Origin: Luteolibacter arcticus
Lineage (GTDB): Bacteria > Verrucomicrobiota > Verrucomicrobiia > Verrucomicrobiales > Akkermansiaceae
Direction: 5' to 3'
Assembly: GCF_025950235.1 (NCBI RefSeq)
Contig: NZ_JAPDDT010000010.1
Coordinates: forward strand, 1 to 64,000
DNA length: 64,000 bases
Position numbers and translations under genes: made by a program
Shown: positions 49,854-61,446 of the stretch, one piece after another
Position numbering within the stretch: position 1 is the stretch's first letter
How the letters are laid out: each line of letters opens with the position of its first letter
The notes under the pieces: model-generated
Seen by the model: the letters and a program-made list of their open reading frames with translations, nothing else
The model's database searches: none
Told to the model about the DNA's origin: nothing

Positions 49854-51251
49854 ATGAGTCCCTCCCGCGCGAGCGCCGCCATCGCCATGGCAGCCCTGTT
49901 AGGTGGCTGCGCCTTGCAATCGCCGGGCTCGCGAATGGAGATGGCCGGCGGTGCACCGGATTCGTGGTCCGCCACGAAAGAAGCACGCTCCGGAGTGGAC
50001 CACCGCTGGGTGCGGACCATCGGCGGCTCGCCTTTGGTATCATTGGTGGATGAAGCACAGCGCTCGAATCCCAGCTTGAAAGCCTCCGCCGCGCGGGTCG
50101 CTCAGGCCGCGGCCCTAGCAAGGATCGCCGGCGCAGAACGCTTTCCCTCGCTCGGCGCGGGCACGCAGGCGTCGCGTCAGAAGCAGAACTTTCTCGGTCA
50201 AACTTCCACCGCCAGCACCTTCGGCGTCTCGCTTCAAGCCGCTTGGGAAGTCGATCTCTGGGGCAAGATCAAGGCCGGTGCCGAGGCGGCGATTGCCGAT
50301 GCCGAAGCGCAGCAACAGGCCGACCGGGCGCTGCGCTCGTCGCTCGCCGCACAGGTTTCAAAGGCATGGCTCGCCGTGGCCGAGTCGAATGAGCAGGTCG
50401 CGCTCGCCGAGCAAGCGGTGAAGTCGCGGGAAGAGTCCTCCACCCTGGTGCGCGAACGCTTCGAGCGTGCGATCGCGGAAGACGGCGGCTCCGCGGCGCA
50501 GGTTCGCCTCAGCGAAACCGAACTCGCCACCACCAGGTCCGACCTCGAGCGCCGCCGCGGTGAACGAGAGCGTGCGCTGCGACAGCTCGAACTTCTGTTA
50601 GGCCGCTACCCCTCGGGCAATGTCGCCGCTGCGGCGAAGTTGCCCAAGCTCCCCCCTGCGCCGCCATCCGGCTTGCCCTCGGAGCTACTCTTGCGCCGGC
50701 CGGACATCCTCGCCGCGGAGCGCCAGCTCGCCGCCGCCGGACGTCGCCATGACCAAGCGGTGAAGGCGCTCTATCCAAGTTTTTCGCTGACCGGCAGCCT
50801 AGGCACCTCGACCGACCAGCTTGAAGACATTCTCAAAAGCTCCGCCGGCGTGTGGTCGCTCGGCGGCAGCCTGACCCAGCCGATATTCCAAGGCGGCCGC
50901 CTGCGCGGTGGCATCGAGCAAGCGGATGCCGCGGAGCGTGAGGCCATCGCGGATCTCCAGCGCGTGGTGCTCGATGCCTTCGGCGAGGTCGAGCAGTCAT
51001 TGATCACCGAGATCTACCTGCGCCGGCAGGAGAAGGAACTCTCGCAGACGGTCGAGCTTTCGCAGGACGCCGCCGCCCGCGCCGGTGAAGAGTTTCGCAA
51101 TGGCAACGGCGGGGTGCTCACCTACCTCGCTGCCCAAAATCGCCAGATCGAGGCCGGTGCCGCGCTGGCCTCCGTCCGTCGCCTGTTGCTCGACAACCGC
51201 GTGAACCTGCACCTCGCCCTCGGCGGCGATGTGGTGCTGCGCGGCCCTTGA
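49854..51251 (+). CDS. NodT/OprM-type outer-membrane efflux lipoprotein
   Basis: 465 aa. The signal peptide ends with the lipobox LGGC (Cys19). Two tandem OEP domains show typical heptad-rich helices: AAWEVDLWGKIKAGAEAAIA near 138-157, VRLSETELATTRSDLERRRG and the second-half SSAGVWSLGGSLTQPIFQGG. LLRRPDILAAERQL is the hallmark hinge. It forms the trimeric TolC-like exit duct for the RND pump encoded downstream, and is 10 bases from the next start. Confidence 0.93.
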   Translation: MSPSRASAAIAMAALLGGCALQSPGSRMEMAGGAPDSWSATKEARSGVDHRWVRTIGGSPLVSLVDEAQRSNPSLKASAARVAQAAALARIAGAERFPSLGAGTQASRQKQNFLGQTSTASTFGVSLQAAWEVDLWGKIKAGAEAAIADAEAQQQADRALRSSLAAQVSKAWLAVAESNEQVALAEQAVKSREESSTLVRERFERAIAEDGGSAAQVRLSETELATTRSDLERRRGERERALRQLELLLGRYPSGNVAAAAKLPKLPPAPPSGLPSELLLRRPDILAAERQLAAAGRRHDQAVKALYPSFSLTGSLGTSTDQLEDILKSSAGVWSLGGSLTQPIFQGGRLRGGIEQADAAEREAIADLQRVVLDAFGEVEQSLITEIYLRRQEKELSQTVELSQDAAARAGEEFRNGNGGVLTYLAAQNRQIEAGAALASVRRLLLDNRVNLHLALGGDVVLRGP

Positions 51252-51260
51252 TTTTTCCCG

Positions 51261-52384
51261 ATGAAACGCATCTTCCGCATCCTGATCGCCGCAGTCATTT
51301 TGCTCGGTGGTTTCGCCATGTTTGTCCTGCTGGCGAAGCTGAAGAAAACCCCGCTGCCCTCCCACCCGCCGAAGGCGTCGCAGGAGGTGGAAACGGTCAC
51401 CGCGCGGAAGCTGGAACTTCAAATCGCGATCCCCGCCCAGGGAACCGTCGAGCCCGTCACCGTCACCCGCGCCGCAGCGGAAGTGGAAGGTACGGTGATC
51501 GCAGTAGGTGCCGAATTCGAGGCCGGCGGTCATTTCAAGACCGGCGACATGCTGCTTGAGATCGACCCTTCCGACTACAAGGCCGCGCTCGCCCAGACCG
51601 AGGCTTCGCTTGCCGAGGCCAAGCTGCAGGTCGCGCAGGAAGAAATGCGCGCCGAACAGGCGAAGCGCGACTGGGAGCGGATCGCGACGCCCGGTCAGGT
51701 TGCAAACGACCTCGTCCGACGTATTCCCCAACTCGCCGCCGCTCATGCAAAAGTCGAAGCCGGCCAAGCCGCCGTCGACAAGGCCATGAAGGATTTGGAG
51801 CGTACCAAACTCCGTGCCCCCTACGACGGCCGCATCCGCAAGAAGCTGGTCGATCTGGGCACCCGCGTCGCGAAGGCCGGGCCGCTCGCCGAATTCTATG
51901 CGACCGACGTCCTTGAAGTCCGCCTGCCGGTGCCGCGACAGGATGCAGCCTTCTTCGACCTCCGCGGCCAGGAAATCACGCTACGCGAAGCCGGTGGGAC
52001 TCGCACCTGGAAGGCCGTGGTTGATCGCACCGAGGGCGAGATCCAGCGCGAGAACCGCTCGATCATCGTCGTCGCCTGCATCGACGGGAAGGCTCCCGAT
52101 GCACCGCTGCCGGGGCAATTCGTCCACACCGATATCGAAGGCCGGAAGATTCCTAATGTGGTTCGCGTGCCACGCCGCGCCTTCGCCAAGAGCGATCGCG
52201 TGATGATCGTCAGCGACGGCCACACGATCACCACCCGCCCGGTGAAAATCATCCGCACCGAGAAAGAGGACGTGCTCGTATCCGAGGGCATCGAGGACGG
52301 CGAGCAACTCTGTGTGACCGCCTTGACCGCGGTGATCGAGGGCATGGAGGTCGAGGTCGTGGCCCGCGACGGAAAGGAGGCTCC

Positions 52385-52388
<4 letters not shown>
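51261..52388 (+). CDS. RND efflux periplasmic adaptor (HlyD/AcrA family)
   Basis: 375 aa. One N-terminal anchor (FRILIAAVILLGGFAMFVLL) rather than a lipobox. The lipoyl/barrel-sandwich halves are VEPVTVTRAAAEVEGTVIAV and LRAPYDGRIRKKLVDLG, with a coiled-coil hairpin between (about 105-175). The beta-barrel and membrane-proximal parts run to the end. It links pump and outer-membrane channel. Its stop overlaps the RND start (GTGA), implying translational coupling. Confidence 0.92.
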
Positions 52389-55657
<3,269 letters not shown>

Positions 55658-55699
55658 ATGCCGCTCGCATTTGCGACGGATCTACGTCACTTTTCCGAC

Positions 55700-55993
55700 A
55701 TGAGCATGCTGACCCTCACGCCCACCGCCGCCCGTGGCAACCTGTCCAAGCTGCTCCGCCAGGCCCTGAAGGGCGCGGACATCGGCATCGTGGTGGATGG
55801 TAAGATCGTAGCCTTGCGACCGGTCACGGTGGAATCCACCGACTACGCGGCACGGGAGTACGGCGTGTCCGACACTGAGCTGGAGAACTTCGAGAAACGG
55901 ATCCATGGCCAGATCAAGAAAGCCGGCAAAGAAGGCAAGCTCCGCGAGTTCAAGGGAAACCTCGAAGCCCTCGTTGCAGGTAAGGATCACTGA
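55700..55993 (+). CDS. Phd/YefM-like antitoxin
   Basis: 97 aa from MSMLTLTPTAARGNLSKLLR. The N-terminal Phd-like DNA-binding fold shows TAARGNLSKLLRQALKG and GIVVDGKIVALRPV. The Lys/Glu-rich C-terminus (EKRIHGQIKKAGKEGKLREF) would neutralise the toxin. The coding end overlaps the downstream toxin start, typical for antitoxin-toxin order. Alternative starts at 55658 and 55706. Confidence 0.72.
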   Translation: MSMLTLTPTAARGNLSKLLRQALKGADIGIVVDGKIVALRPVTVESTDYAAREYGVSDTELENFEKRIHGQIKKAGKEGKLREFKGNLEALVAGKDH

Positions 55994-56255
55994 GGATCTC
56001 CTGGAGAAGATCCGCAGTCTCGGCAAACGCGAGCGAAAGGAGATCGGCGAGGCGATGAACCGCGTCATGTCCGGCTGGGGCCAGCCGCACGTCCACGCGG
56101 GCATCGGGATCCGGCGTCTCACCCGCACCATCTACGAATGCAGGGTCGGCCTCGACGACCGGCTTGCCTTCGTTTTCATCGCTACCCCGCCTGAACTCGT
56201 ATTTTTCTTCCTCGGCGATCACGACGAGATCCAGCGGCTAATCCGTAGAAAGTGA
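55974..56255 (+). CDS. RelE/ParE-like toxin
   Basis: 93 aa from a TTG within the antitoxin end; an ATG at 55905 in the same frame would add 23 residues but overlap the antitoxin by 89 bases. RelE/ParE-fold pattern: ITEDLLEKIRSLGKRERKEI (helices 1-2), IRRLTRTIYECRVGLDDRLA (central strands) and VFFFLGDHDEIQRLIRRK (C-terminal strand and helix). The LGDHDEIQR-like end is common in ribosome-dependent or gyrase-acting members. The target cannot be told from sequence. Confidence 0.7.
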   Translation: MQVRITEDLLEKIRSLGKRERKEIGEAMNRVMSGWGQPHVHAGIGIRRLTRTIYECRVGLDDRLAFVFIATPPELVFFFLGDHDEIQRLIRRK

Positions 56256-56306
56256 TACTCACCGGATGACTTGCCCGATTCCCCCTCTCCTCCCAATCTC
56301 CCGCCC

Positions 56307-56897
56307 ATGAAACCGCGCCGCCGCGAGCACGAAGCCAGGGACAACCGCCACGCCCGCAAACCGGAAGAGAGCACCTCGTCCGTGCCTTCGCTCGATGAGG
56401 ACGACCTCATGCGGCTCATCGCCGAGAAGAAGGAGCCCTTTCTCCTGATCCTCGACTGCGTCCAGGACCCGCACAATCTCGGGGCCATCCTGCGCACGGC
56501 GGACGCTGCCGGCGTGCACGCCGTGGTCGCGCCGAAGGACAAGGCGGTCGGCATCACCGAAACCGTCCGCCGCATTTCCGTGGGTGCCGCCGACCATGTC
56601 CCCTTCGTCCAGGTCACCAATCTGGCGCGAACCATGGAGCACCTGAAAAAGGCCGGCGTGTGGCTGGTCGGCACCACCGACCACACGGACAAGCTGATCT
56701 ACGATCTCGATCTGAAAGGCCCGCTCGCCATCGTGCTGGGTGCCGAGGAAAAGGGCATGCGTCGGCTCACGGAGGAGAACTGCGACTTCCTCGCGAAGAT
56801 CCCCATGTCCGGAAAAGTGGAGTGCCTGAACGTCTCCGTCTCCGCCGGTGTCTGCCTCTACGAAGCCGTCCGCCAAAGGGCCGTCGCTAAGGCATGA
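56307..56897 (+). CDS. rlmB: SpoU-family RNA 2'-O-methyltransferase, RlmB-like
   Basis: 196 aa from [20 protein letters not shown]. The three SPOUT motifs are clear: [20 protein letters not shown] (motif 1 with the Arg), [12 protein letters not shown] (motif 2) and [20 protein letters not shown] (motif 3, SAM knot). The full N-terminal substrate domain of E. coli RlmB is mostly missing and replaced by a short basic-acidic linker, so the target nucleotide (Gm2251 or another) is uncertain. The 3' end overlaps the next gene by 4 bases. Confidence 0.82.
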   Translation: MKPRRREHEARDNRHARKPEESTSSVPSLDEDDLMRLIAEKKEPFLLILDCVQDPHNLGAILRTADAAGVHAVVAPKDKAVGITETVRRISVGAADHVPFVQVTNLARTMEHLKKAGVWLVGTTDHTDKLIYDLDLKGPLAIVLGAEEKGMRRLTEENCDFLAKIPMSGKVECLNVSVSAGVCLYEAVRQRAVAKA

Positions 56898-57724
56898 CTT
56901 CCCCCATCCGCATCCTTTCCGACCTGCACCTCGGCCACCGCGTCTCGCGCATCGAGTCGGTGGAAAGCCTGCGGCCGCTCATCGCCGGAGCGGGCACGGT
57001 GATCTTCAACGGGGACACTTGGCAGGAACTCGCGAAGCTGTTCCGCGAACGCTCGTCGCAGATGCTCGAGGAGCTCAAACGCCTCTGCGACGAGGAAGGG
57101 GTGGAGCCCGTATTTCTCCCCGGCAATCACGATCCCGGCTGGCCGGGCACCGGCTGGGTGGAACTCGCGGGCGGTCGCATCCTCGTCATCCATGGCGACT
57201 CGCTCTTCGACGATGGCTCCCCGTGGAGCCGCGAGGCACTTACCCAACAGCCCGAGGTCGCCGAACTCTGGAGACGCCACCAAGCCGCGGTCAATGATCC
57301 CGCAGCCCGGATCGTGCTCGCCCGTGAGATGGCCCTGCTGCTGCGCGCCCGCGAGTATCCGAAGGGCAAGAAGCTGTGGCAGCGCGCGCTGGATGCGCTC
57401 AATCCACCGACCCGCGCTTTCCAAATGATCCGCGTGTGGACCACCCAGGCGGACGCCGCGGCAGCCTTCGCCGAGCACTATTTTCCGCGAGCGGAAATCG
57501 TCATCAAGGGCCACTTCCACCGGGCCGGCATCTGGCGGAAGCGCGGCCGGCTGGTCATCAATCTCGGCGCCTTCATGAATCCCTGCCCGGCACTGTGGGC
57601 GGAGTTCGACGGCAGCCAGCTCCGCTGCGGGCGGGTGGACGAAAGCGGACCATCCTACCGCCTCGGCGATCTCTGCGGCACGTGGAGGCTGCCGCGGCTG
57701 CCGCAAGACACGATTGGTGCCTAA
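56894..57724 (+). CDS. Calcineurin-like metallophosphoesterase
   Basis: 276 aa. Motifs in order: SDLHLGH (about 9-15), FNGDTWQE (about 38-45), LPGNHDPG (about 75-82), [10 protein letters not shown], and KGHFHRAG (about 204-211). These give the two-metal site of the calcineurin superfamily. LpxH-like UDP-DAGn hydrolases are one possibility, but several LpxH residues are not recognisable, so no substrate is named. It overlaps rlmB by 4 bases (ATGA), so it is coupled to it. Confidence 0.8.
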   Translation: MTSPIRILSDLHLGHRVSRIESVESLRPLIAGAGTVIFNGDTWQELAKLFRERSSQMLEELKRLCDEEGVEPVFLPGNHDPGWPGTGWVELAGGRILVIHGDSLFDDGSPWSREALTQQPEVAELWRRHQAAVNDPAARIVLAREMALLLRAREYPKGKKLWQRALDALNPPTRAFQMIRVWTTQADAAAAFAEHYFPRAEIVIKGHFHRAGIWRKRGRLVINLGAFMNPCPALWAEFDGSQLRCGRVDESGPSYRLGDLCGTWRLPRLPQDTIGA

Positions 57725-57876
57725 CGAGTCTTGTCACCCTCGCCCGCCGTCTGCTTTAGCTAGCGTGGAGTCCCGTCGAACGACCGGGCGACCGGCATTT
57801 TCCCCTTCCCTCCCCTATCGAGGTTTTTTGGACCAGAAGATACCGGCCAGTCGGGTCGCTCCCGGGGCTCCGCCAT
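57725..57876. other. Short spacer between convergent genes
   Basis: Between the stops of the phosphoesterase (+) and metX (-). CCGGGCGACCGG and CCCGGGG-type GC runs could form weak hairpins; no clean terminator or gene. Confidence 0.3.
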
Positions 57877-59028
57877 TCACGGCTGACCCAGCAGCCAGGA
57901 AATATGCGGCGTGTAGTAGTCCGGCTCCAGCAGGAAGGAGTCGTGCCCCTTGTCGGAGTGTACGGTCACGTGCATCGCGTTCACCTTGGAAGTCTCCAGA
58001 TGCTTGGTGAGTTCCGCCTGCTCTTCCGGATAGAAACAGAAGTCGGAGTCGATCGAGAAGACCAGCCAGCGCTGGCCGGCCTCCCGGCAACGTGAGAAGA
58101 GATCCTCGGGCGATTCGGCATCGCCCTCGTGGGCACCGTCGAAGCGCGACCACATGTCATTGATGCGGAGGTAGGTGTTCGCGTCGAATCGCTTCACGAA
58201 CTTCTTCCCCTGGTGGAGCATGTAGCTCTGGAACTGGTCGCGAACGCGATACCACGCGAGGATGTCGTCCGGCTGCACCACGTCCTGCCGCGCGCGACGC
58301 TCGATCGCATCGAGGTGCACGAAGGTCTTGTGCGAGATCATCCGCGCCAAGGCGAGGCCGTAAAGCGGGCCGCCATTGCCACCGTCGTAATAGTCGCCGC
58401 CGTTGAAATGCGGGTCGTTCTCGATCGCCAGGATCTGCTCGAACAGGATCAGGCGGTTCAGAACGGTCGTCTTGTAGCCCGCCGCGATCGACACGACGTT
58501 CTTCACCCGGTCCGGGAAACGCGTCGCGAAGGTCAGCGCGATCAGGCCACCGACCGACGGTCCGATGGCAGCGTGCAGCTTCCCCACGCCGAGGTGATCC
58601 AGCAGCTTCGCCTGCAGTTCCGCCTGGTCCGCCGTGGTGACGTGCGGAAAGGCCGAGCCCCAGGGCTTGCCGGTCTCCGGGTGGATCGACGCAGGCCCGG
58701 TCGAGCCGTAGCAGCCGCCGAGGTAGTTCGCGGAGATGATGAAATACTTGTTCGTGTCCAGCGCCTTGCCCGGGCCGATCATGTCATTCCACCAGCCCTC
58801 GTGCATTTCCGGCTGCCACATGGTGCCGGTGCCGGGGATGGCGGGAGTGTGGCCGCAGGCATGGTGCGAGCCGGACAGCGCGTGAAACAGCAGGATGCCA
58901 TTGGTGCCCTCGGCATTCCGCGTCCCCCACGTCTCATAGGCCAAAGTCGCGGACGGCAGTTCGCCGCCCTCGCGCAGGCGGATCGGTCCGTCCTCGATCG
59001 TGAAAAAGTGGGTCTCGGTGTCCGCCAC
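57877..59028 (-). CDS. metX: Homoserine O-acetyltransferase, MetX-like
   Basis: 383 aa alpha/beta hydrolase. Signature NYLGGCYGSTGPASIHPETG (about 100-119) and PHVTTADQAELQAKLLDHLG; nucleophile elbow IGPSVGGLIA (Ser near 156), the Asp in SIDSDFCFYPEEQAE and the His in SDKGHDSFLLEP. It activates homoserine for methionine synthesis. The usual (T/S)IRDMVRAQ segment reads TTADQAELQ, and the elbow differs from GGSLGG, so the acyl group or acceptor should be checked. It follows algH by 54 bases on the same strand. Confidence 0.85.
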   Translation of the reverse strand: MADTETHFFTIEDGPIRLREGGELPSATLAYETWGTRNAEGTNGILLFHALSGSHHACGHTPAIPGTGTMWQPEMHEGWWNDMIGPGKALDTNKYFIISANYLGGCYGSTGPASIHPETGKPWGSAFPHVTTADQAELQAKLLDHLGVGKLHAAIGPSVGGLIALTFATRFPDRVKNVVSIAAGYKTTVLNRLILFEQILAIENDPHFNGGDYYDGGNGGPLYGLALARMISHKTFVHLDAIERRARQDVVQPDDILAWYRVRDQFQSYMLHQGKKFVKRFDANTYLRINDMWSRFDGAHEGDAESPEDLFSRCREAGQRWLVFSIDSDFCFYPEEQAELTKHLETSKVNAMHVTVHSDKGHDSFLLEPDYYTPHISWLLGQP

Positions 59029-59082
59029 GGCGCGCCGGGTCTAAGACGGGGCCGGGAGATTGGCCAGCGGAATCCGGGGAAC

Positions 59083-59637
59083 TCAATTCGACCGCGGATC
59101 CTCCGGAGCTTCCGCCAGGATCCGGTGATACGGCGACATCGAGCGCAGGATCTCCGCCCACAACTCGCGGTCGTGGCTTTGCCCCAGCAGATCCGTATTC
59201 GGCCGGGTAGTGATCCACGTATTGCGGCGGATCTCCCCCTCAAGCTGCCCGGCGGTCCAGCCGGAGTAGCCGACGAAGGCTCGCACCAGCGTGCCCGGCT
59301 TCCGGCTGTGCTTGATCGCCAGCTCGGCCGGGATGCGGACGTGCCATTTCAGGCGGTTGTCCTCCGCCCACCAGAAGGCCGAAAAGGTCAGATGCTCACG
59401 CGACACCGGCCCGCCGAGGTGGACGGCCACGTGTTTCAGCGGATCAAAGGCCGGTTCCTTGAGGAAATCCCCGACGCTATGCCCGGTCGGATGGTTCAGG
59501 ATCAATCCGAACGCGCCGTTTTCCGCCGAGTGATCGGCCAGGAGGATGACCGACCGGTCGAAGATCCCATCGTGCAACGACGGGTCAGCCAGCAGGATTT
59601 GGCCCTGCAGGTGGATGGGGGAATCGGTCTCACTCAT
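59083..59637 (-). CDS. YqgE/AlgH family protein
   Basis: 184 aa. The YqgE/AlgH pattern is visible: GQILLADPSLHDGIFDRSVI, GAFGLILNHPTG, the VHLGGPVSREHL motif, and VRAFVGYSGWTAGQLEGEI. Its biochemical role is unknown in bacteria; AlgH was linked to alginate control. It lies upstream of metX on the same strand and starts 109 bases from the divergent nagZ gene. Confidence 0.9.
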   Translation of the reverse strand: MSETDSPIHLQGQILLADPSLHDGIFDRSVILLADHSAENGAFGLILNHPTGHSVGDFLKEPAFDPLKHVAVHLGGPVSREHLTFSAFWWAEDNRLKWHVRIPAELAIKHSRKPGTLVRAFVGYSGWTAGQLEGEIRRNTWITTRPNTDLLGQSHDRELWAEILRSMSPYHRILAEAPEDPRSN

Positions 59638-59746
59638 TTGTTCTGTTGGAAAATACGCCCGCCCCCTCGCTTCGCCAACGGGAAACCCCGGCCGATTTAA
59701 GAATCCCGCTTTCCTCGCCCGGCCCCGTATTCATCCTCTCGCTCAT

Positions 59747-60814
59747 ATGAATGGTCATCTGCTCCTGCTCGGCGTCCGCGGCCCGGAAATCGCGCCGGAC
59801 GAGGCGGAGATGTTCCGCAAGCTCCAGCCCGCCGGCTTCATCCTCTTCGGTCGCAATATCGTTTCCGCCGAGCAGACCCGCCGCCTGACCGATGATCTGC
59901 GCTCGCTGTCCCGCGACGAGCCGATCCTCGCGATCGATCAGGAAGGCGGACGCGTGACCCGCACCAAGGACATCGCGCCCAGCCTGCCCTCCGCCAATGC
60001 CCTCGCCGCGAAAGGCGACACCGTGCTCGCCGCCAAGGCCGGCGTTTACACCGCCGACCAGCTCCGCCTGCTCGGCTTCAATCTCGACTTCGCCCCGGTG
60101 CTCGACCTCGACCACCACCCGGACCTGCAGAACTCACTGCGCGGCCGTTGCTGGGGTCGCGATCCTCAAAAAGTCATCGACCTCGCCGGCAACTGGAACC
60201 GCTGGCTACGCAAGCGCTCCATCCTTTCCTGCGCCAAGCACTTCCCCGCCTGTGGCCGGGCCATGTCCGATCCCCATCACGACCTGCCGGTCAGCGATGC
60301 CACCATCGCCGACCTGCTAAAGGAAGACGTGATCCCCTACACCGCGCTGATGCCGGAGCTCGATGCCGTGATGCTCGCGCACGTGCTCTTCCCCGCCATC
60401 GATGCGGAAAAGCCCGCCTCATTATCGCGCCGCATGATCACCGATTTCCTGCGCGGCCAGCTTGGTTTCGACAAGCACCTCGTGCTCACCGACGACCTCG
60501 ACATGGGTGCCATTGCCGACCGCTACCCGGACAATACCGACGTGGTCGCCGCCATCGAAGCCGGCAATGACCTCGCCATGATCTGCCACCGCACCGAACG
60601 CGCGGAGCACGCCGCCAAGCTGCTCGGCAAGCTATCTCCATTTCTCATCGCGGACACCGAGAAGCGCCTTGTGAAGTTCCGCAAGAAGCTCCACGGCCCG
60701 CTCAAGTGGTCACAGGAGAAATGGGATTCCGTGTCCCAGGAGATCGCCGATCTCGCGGCCCAAGTGCCGGAAGCCGGCGCCACGCTGCCGAACTCCCCGG
60801 TAGCGGACTATTGA
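59747..60814 (+). CDS. nagZ: Beta-N-acetylhexosaminidase NagZ (GH3)
   Basis: 355 aa from MNGHLLLLGVRGPEIAPDEA. GH3 TIM barrel with LQPAGFILFGRNI, AIDQEGGRVTR, the loop KHFPACGRAMSDPHHDLPV that holds the acid/base His, and the nucleophile Asp in LTDDLDMGAI. It removes GlcNAc from cell-wall muropeptides for recycling in the cytoplasm (no signal peptide). The conserved KHFPGHG reads KHFPACG, a notable variant near the active site. A long ORF from 59546 is rejected. Confidence 0.87.
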   Translation: MNGHLLLLGVRGPEIAPDEAEMFRKLQPAGFILFGRNIVSAEQTRRLTDDLRSLSRDEPILAIDQEGGRVTRTKDIAPSLPSANALAAKGDTVLAAKAGVYTADQLRLLGFNLDFAPVLDLDHHPDLQNSLRGRCWGRDPQKVIDLAGNWNRWLRKRSILSCAKHFPACGRAMSDPHHDLPVSDATIADLLKEDVIPYTALMPELDAVMLAHVLFPAIDAEKPASLSRRMITDFLRGQLGFDKHLVLTDDLDMGAIADRYPDNTDVVAAIEAGNDLAMICHRTERAEHAAKLLGKLSPFLIADTEKRLVKFRKKLHGPLKWSQEKWDSVSQEIADLAAQVPEAGATLPNSPVADY

Positions 60815-60840
60815 ACAAGCCCGCGTCGCCAGCGGCCCCA

Positions 60841-61002
60841 CCGGGAGCGCCGGTCTTCAGACCGGCTCGAGTGGTCCCATTGTCGATCACTTCTTCATCG
60901 AGACTGGAGGACGGCCCAAGGATGCCCGCCATTCTTCGCCCGCCCGTCTTCAGCCCAGCGATTGGGGACCATTCGAGCCGGTCTGAAGACCGGCGCTCCC
61001 GG
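60841..61002. repeat. Inverted repeat with 39-bp arms (GCCGGTCTTCAGACCGGC core)
   Basis: The left arm (60841-60879) and right arm (60964-61002) are complementary at 37 of 39 positions. Each contains its own near-palindrome GCCGGTCTTCAGACCGGC. A degenerate third copy (CGCCCGTCTTCAGCCCAGCG) is at about 60941-60960. The element lies between nagZ and the opposing small membrane gene and would form a strong hairpin. Confidence 0.75.
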
Positions 61003-61044
61003 ACACCCACACCTGCGAAGCGGAATGAATTCCCCCTCCCAGTG

Positions 61045-61446
61045 TCACATGCTCTGCATCTCCGAGACGATTTTCGTCAGCGGTATGAATAAGGCGAACA
61101 CCATGATGGGCACAAAGCCAGCCATGAGCAGCAATCCCAAGCCAGCAATCCACGCCCCCGCTTTTCCTTTTCCCCAAATGAAGAACGCCGTGATCACCGA
61201 CATCACCATCAGTGCCACTGCAACTCCCCCGCTATGACGTAAGGCAATTCCGCTGATCACGGGCAGTTGGGCATCAGCATCCAGTTCAGCAAACATCGCT
61301 CCGAACTTCGAAGCGGTCGAGCAAACGAACAGCCCGACGACCAACAAGACCAGCGTCAGCACCGTCGCGAAAACCCGCGCCAGCAACAGCGCCTGAGCCG
61401 ACCGCGCCACGGAGCGCTCCACCGCCATTTCCAGCGGCTCATTCAT
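61045..61446 (-). CDS. Small three-helix membrane protein, unknown function
   Basis: 133 aa. Three predicted helices: LLLARVFATVLTLVLLVVGL, GVAVALMVMSVITAFFIW and AGLGLLLMAGFVPIMVFALF. The loop TASKFGAMFAELDADAQLPV recalls the type II secretion GspF domain end but is too short to assign. Its ATG overlaps the stop of the AsmA-like gene (ATGA), so it is the second gene of that operon. Confidence 0.6.
   Translation of the reverse strand: MNEPLEMAVERSVARSAQALLLARVFATVLTLVLLVVGLFVCSTASKFGAMFAELDADAQLPVISGIALRHSGGVAVALMVMSVITAFFIWGKGKAGAWIAGLGLLLMAGFVPIMVFALFIPLTKIVSEMQSM

Noticed and set aside
59546..59746. N-terminal extension of nagZ
   Set aside because: It would overlap the divergent algH gene and add non-family residues; ATG at 59747 fits NagZ.
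59638..59746. Possible SAM riboswitch before algH-metX
   Set aside because: The 109-base spacer is too short and lacks the conserved SAM-riboswitch core on the minus strand.
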